Positions 13,364 through 16,024 of a DNA stretch of 16,024 nt are shown here, in pieces. Every line of letters starts with the position of its first letter. Position 1 is the stretch's first letter. This stretch comes from Christensenella sp. UBA1252 (GTDB lineage Bacteria > Bacillota > Clostridia > Christensenellales > CAG-1252). The notes under the pieces are model-generated. The model worked only from the letters and a program-made list of their open reading frames with translations, was not told where the DNA came from and searched no databases. Location: positions 1-16,024 of the forward strand of contig DBVY01000027.1 in assembly GCA_002308575.1 (NCBI GenBank). Reading direction: 5' to 3'. The position numbers and the translations under genes were made by a program.

Positions 13364-14863
13364 ATGAAAAAATTTTTCGCCGCGATTTTTACGCTTTTGA
13401 TCTTGTCCGCAAGTTTATTTGCTTGCTCCCCCAAAAAGGCGGGCGGGTTTTACGTCCCCTTCTCTTCATACGCCGCGGCGACGAGCGCCGTTCGCTTCCG
13501 CCCGAAAGACGGAACGTTCGACAGCGTTCTCTGCGAAGATCGCGTCAGCGTTTGCAAAAATACGGACGAGAGCAAAACTTACGGCGTGGCGAGCGTTTCG
13601 ACGGGCGATATCGTGATCCCCATTCAATACGAATCCATCTCCGCGGACGGCGATTTTTTCCTTGCGGGCTCGAATTTGTCCGACGACTCCCTGTTTATCG
13701 TCTTTTATAAAGACGGAACGCGCGTTTACGGTTCCGACTATCCTTTGTCGATCGAGGACGTGGGCGGAGGTTTTGTTAAAATCACCGAAGTCGATTACAG
13801 CTTCGTGTACGACAAGACCGGTAGAAACGTTCTTTTCGGAAGCATTTTCGGAAAGGAATACGAGTACGTTTCCTGCGAAAACTTCTTACTTGCGAAAAGC
13901 TCGAAAACGGGTTCTTATTTCATTTTCAACGCGCGCACGGGAGAATGCGTGCGCAGTATTTTCGGCTCCACCGACGCCGAACCCTACGTTTCCTATGCGG
14001 GCGGCAACGATTTCATCGTCGTTTACAATTATAAGGTTTCGGACAGCGATTTCTACAAAATTCGCATCGCAAACGAGGACGGGGAAAGCTATTACGACCA
14101 AAAAGTCTTTAAGATCACGATCGGCACGGAAGGCGCGCACGAGATCGACGCAAAACGCTTTATTTACAAACTGCATAATCGCTACGACTTCGGACTTTCG
14201 GTTTCGGAGCGCAAGAATTACCCTTTGAAAGACGGCTATTTCGCGGAAAGCGATTACGTGATCACCGACAAGAACGAGGAAGGAAGAATGGATTACGTTT
14301 TGTCCGATTCCTCTCTGACGATCCTGAAAACCATGCCGAAGGGGATCTCGCCCCTGTTGGTCTTCCGCGACGGATACTGCGCCGCCGCCGTCGACTCGGA
14401 TAAACTCTATCTTTTCGATCAAGATCTGAACGCCGTTTTGACGATGCCGAACGAGAATTATCAATCGGTCAAGTGGTCGGACGACGTGATCGTTGCCGCA
14501 AAGATCGAGGGCGGGCGCTCTTTATACGGTGTTTTCGACAGCAACGGAAAAACCGTCCTTCCATTTGAATACACCTATTTATCCGAATTCAAAGACGGGC
14601 GCGCGATCGGCGTTAAGGACGGAAAAGCCTATATCGTTTCCAAAGACGGACAAACGATCTACTGCTCGGATGACACCTTCCCCTTCTATTGGGACGGCTT
14701 CGCCGTCTTCAAAGAGAACGGAAAAGCGGGCATTCGCTCCCTGTTCGGAGAAACCCTGATCGCCGCGGGCTACGACGGCATCGGCGACGTTACCCGATAC
14801 GGGAACGACGTATATCTGACATTGCAAGTAGGCGAAGTCACCGATCTTTTCGTCCTCTCCTGA
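13364..14863 (+). CDS. WG-repeat-like lipoprotein
   Basis: This encodes 499 residues. A signal peptide (MKKFFAAIFTLLILSAS) ends in the lipobox L-F-A-C with C21. The rest is made of repeating beta-rich units of the WG-repeat type, for example YGVASVSTGDIVIPIQYESI (73-92) and YGVFDSNGKTVLPFEYTYLS later, then KAGIRSLFGETLIAAGYDGI near the end. Each has the pattern G-[VI]-x-D/S-x-x-G-x-x-[IV]-[IVL]-P-x-x-Y, which builds a propeller-like fold exposed outside the membrane. Many units are degenerate and few have the Trp. The role is unknown; ligand binding or surface sensing is guesswork. It is the only plus-strand gene here, divergent from the G1PDH-like operon. No Shine-Dalgarno precedes the ATG, and the only visible -10 is six bases away, which suggests a leaderless mRNA. 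Confidence 0.85.
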   Translation: MKKFFAAIFTLLILSASLFACSPKKAGGFYVPFSSYAAATSAVRFRPKDGTFDSVLCEDRVSVCKNTDESKTYGVASVSTGDIVIPIQYESISADGDFFLAGSNLSDDSLFIVFYKDGTRVYGSDYPLSIEDVGGGFVKITEVDYSFVYDKTGRNVLFGSIFGKEYEYVSCENFLLAKSSKTGSYFIFNARTGECVRSIFGSTDAEPYVSYAGGNDFIVVYNYKVSDSDFYKIRIANEDGESYYDQKVFKITIGTEGAHEIDAKRFIYKLHNRYDFGLSVSERKNYPLKDGYFAESDYVITDKNEEGRMDYVLSDSSLTILKTMPKGISPLLVFRDGYCAAAVDSDKLYLFDQDLNAVLTMPNENYQSVKWSDDVIVAAKIEGGRSLYGVFDSNGKTVLPFEYTYLSEFKDGRAIGVKDGKAYIVSKDGQTIYCSDDTFPFYWDGFAVFKENGKAGIRSLFGETLIAAGYDGIGDVTRYGNDVYLTLQVGEVTDLFVLS

Positions 14864-14904
14864 TCTTCGCTCGAACGATCCAACTGAAACAACACAAAAG
14901 AAAA

Positions 14905-14939
14905 CGGCTGTTCGGAAAACTCGAACAGCCGCTTTTTTT
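14905..14939. terminator. Two-way terminator between convergent genes
   Basis: CGGCTGTTCG (14905-14914) pairs perfectly with CGAACAGCCG (14922-14931) across a 7-base loop, followed by C and seven T on the plus strand. On the minus strand the same stem is followed by TTTTCTTTTG. It ends the WG-repeat lipoprotein transcript and, in the other direction, the NhaC-family antiporter transcript. Confidence 0.9.
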
Positions 14940-14953
14940 GAATCGATAAGGAA

Positions 14954-16024
14954 TTATTCCTCTTTCTCTTTCATCTCTTCGATCTCGTCCGTCACTTCGG
15001 AACTGCCTTGGACGGTTTCTTCGATCGGACGGGCGCCGGGATGCTTGGAAAGCTTGCCGAAGAAGCCGGTGATCGCGTCGTCCATCTTGTCGATAATCCC
15101 CTTCTTATCGAGGAAGAACAACAGAAGGATCACGAGCGCGAGAAGCGCAAAGCCGACCGCAAGCGTCAAACCGGCGCTCGCACCATAAGACTTGCCGAGC
15201 GAGCTCGACGTGATGAAGCCCATGATCAAATAGACGATACCGGACGTCAAAGCGACGATGGTCGCATAGGGAAGCTGGGTCTTAACATGGTCGATGTGGT
15301 TGCATTGCGCGCCCGAAGAAGCCATGATCGTCGTATCCGAGATCGGGCTGACGTGGTCGCCGTACACCGCACCCGCGAGGACCGCGGACATCGTCAGGAA
15401 GAACAAACCTTCGTTCGAAGAAGCCGACATAACGGCGGTCGAGATCGGGATCAAAACGCCGAACGTTCCCCAAGAGGTACCCGTCGCGAAGGAAAGCAAA
15501 CAAGCGATCAGGAAGAAGACGAACGGGATCACACCGAGCGCCATGCTGTCCGCCGTGATATGCGCTTGCACGAACGCTTTCGCGTTCAACGTGCCGTCCG
15601 CGATCGCCTTGCCCGCTTCGTCGATACCCGCGCCTTTCGCGCCCATGATACCGCCGAGCGTCCAAGCGAAGGTCAAAATCAAGATTGCGGGAACCATGGA
15701 CTTAAAGCCGTCCACAATGGATTCCATACTGCCTTTGAAGGTGATCGCCTTGGTGCAGAGATAGAAAACGACGGTGATGACGAGGGCGATGAACGAACCC
15801 ATTGCCAAAGCCGAACCCGCGTCGCAGTTGCTGAACGCTTCGAGCACGGTTTCGGATTGGAGCGTTCTGCCGATGACGCCCGCGTCCCAATCATAGAAGA
15901 AGCCGTTATAGATCATCGCGCCGACGCAGCAAAGGATCAACGTCACGATCGGGAAGACGAGATTGATGACCTTGCCTTTGACCTTTTCGCCGCCTTCCAC
16001 GTCCTTGGTCGGAAGATCGGTTTC
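14954..16024 (-). CDS. NhaC-family Na+/H+ antiporter, N-terminus outside window
   Basis: This is the C-terminal 356 residues or so of a polytopic membrane protein; the frame is open to the window edge, so the real start lies beyond 16024. Many hydrophobic helices are visible. The NhaC family hallmarks are GTSWGTFGVLIPIS and the YGDHVSPISDTTIMASSGAQ block, followed by CNHIDHVKTQLPYA. Members exchange sodium for protons, and some exchange organic acids such as malate for lactate, so the exact substrate is open. The C-terminal tail is charged and cytoplasmic, ending in EEMKEKEE. The gene converges on the WG-repeat lipoprotein and shares its terminator. The promoter is outside the window. Confidence 0.93.
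   Translation of the reverse strand, partial: ETDLPTKDVEGGEKVKGKVINLVFPIVTLILCCVGAMIYNGFFYDWDAGVIGRTLQSETVLEAFSNCDAGSALAMGSFIALVITVVFYLCTKAITFKGSMESIVDGFKSMVPAILILTFAWTLGGIMGAKGAGIDEAGKAIADGTLNAKAFVQAHITADSMALGVIPFVFFLIACLLSFATGTSWGTFGVLIPISTAVMSASSNEGLFFLTMSAVLAGAVYGDHVSPISDTTIMASSGAQCNHIDHVKTQLPYATIVALTSGIVYLIMGFITSSSLGKSYGASAGLTLAVGFALLALVILLLFFLDKKGIIDKMDDAITGFFGKLSKHPGARPIEETVQGSSEVTDEIEEMKEKEE

Noticed and set aside
1..16024. CRISPR array, insertion sequence, prophage or defence operon
   Set aside because: No regularly spaced repeats, transposase, integrase or known defence-domain motif was seen in any frame.

Overview
The window looks like a chromosomal segment of an anaerobic Clostridia-type member of the Bacillota, probably an uncultured lineage. 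This rests on the gene order rpmH-rnpA-yidD-yidC-jag-mnmE-mnmG-rsmG, purine-rich Shine-Dalgarno sites, consensus sigma-A-type promoters, several lipobox lipoproteins and an NhaC-type antiporter. Base composition is moderate to GC-leaning, except for an AT-rich patch at about 8.7-10.3 kb. The taxonomic placement is inference.

Layout, read right to left along the mostly minus-strand genes. 14954-16024 is the C-terminal part of an NhaC-family antiporter that runs off the right edge. It converges on the only plus-strand gene, a WG-repeat-like lipoprotein (13364-14863), and a two-way hairpin terminator separates them. Divergent from that lipoprotein is a tightly overlapping three-gene operon (13204-10375): a glycerol-1-phosphate-dehydrogenase-like protein that seems to have lost its metal ligands, a NagD/AraL-type HAD phosphatase, and a PflX-type radical SAM protein. 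Both junctions are 4-base ATGA overlaps. The AT-rich patch follows (10135-8718), with its own promoter, a small lipoprotein and a single-pass membrane protein of unknown role. It ends at a nine-base G tract in front of a short orphan reading frame with host-like composition.

The core of the window (8355-1935) is the classic origin-proximal housekeeping operon. It opens with a textbook promoter (TTGACA, 17 bases, TATAAT) and runs rpmH, rnpA, yidD, yidC, jag, mnmE, mnmG, rsmG with overlaps or very short gaps, closing at a hairpin terminator at 1886-1921. It joins ribosomal protein bL34, the RNase P protein, membrane protein insertion (YidD, YidC), an RNA-binding regulator (Jag/KhpB), tRNA wobble-uridine modification (MnmE/MnmG) and 16S rRNA methylation (RsmG). 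No dnaA gene or convincing DnaA-box cluster was seen upstream of rpmH, so the usual rpmH/dnaA neighbourhood is broken here.

At the left end is a separately transcribed surface lipoprotein with a long Gly/Asn/Glu-rich linker, then a two-way terminator and a tRNA-Ser(GCU) gene with its own strong promoter, cut by the left edge just before its 3' end.

I did not find a clear new defence system, CRISPR array or mobile element. The points most worth a second look are the apparent dead G1PDH-like protein paired with a HAD phosphatase and a radical SAM protein, the possibly leaderless WG-repeat lipoprotein with a palindrome inside its promoter, and the AT-rich patch with its G-tract boundary.
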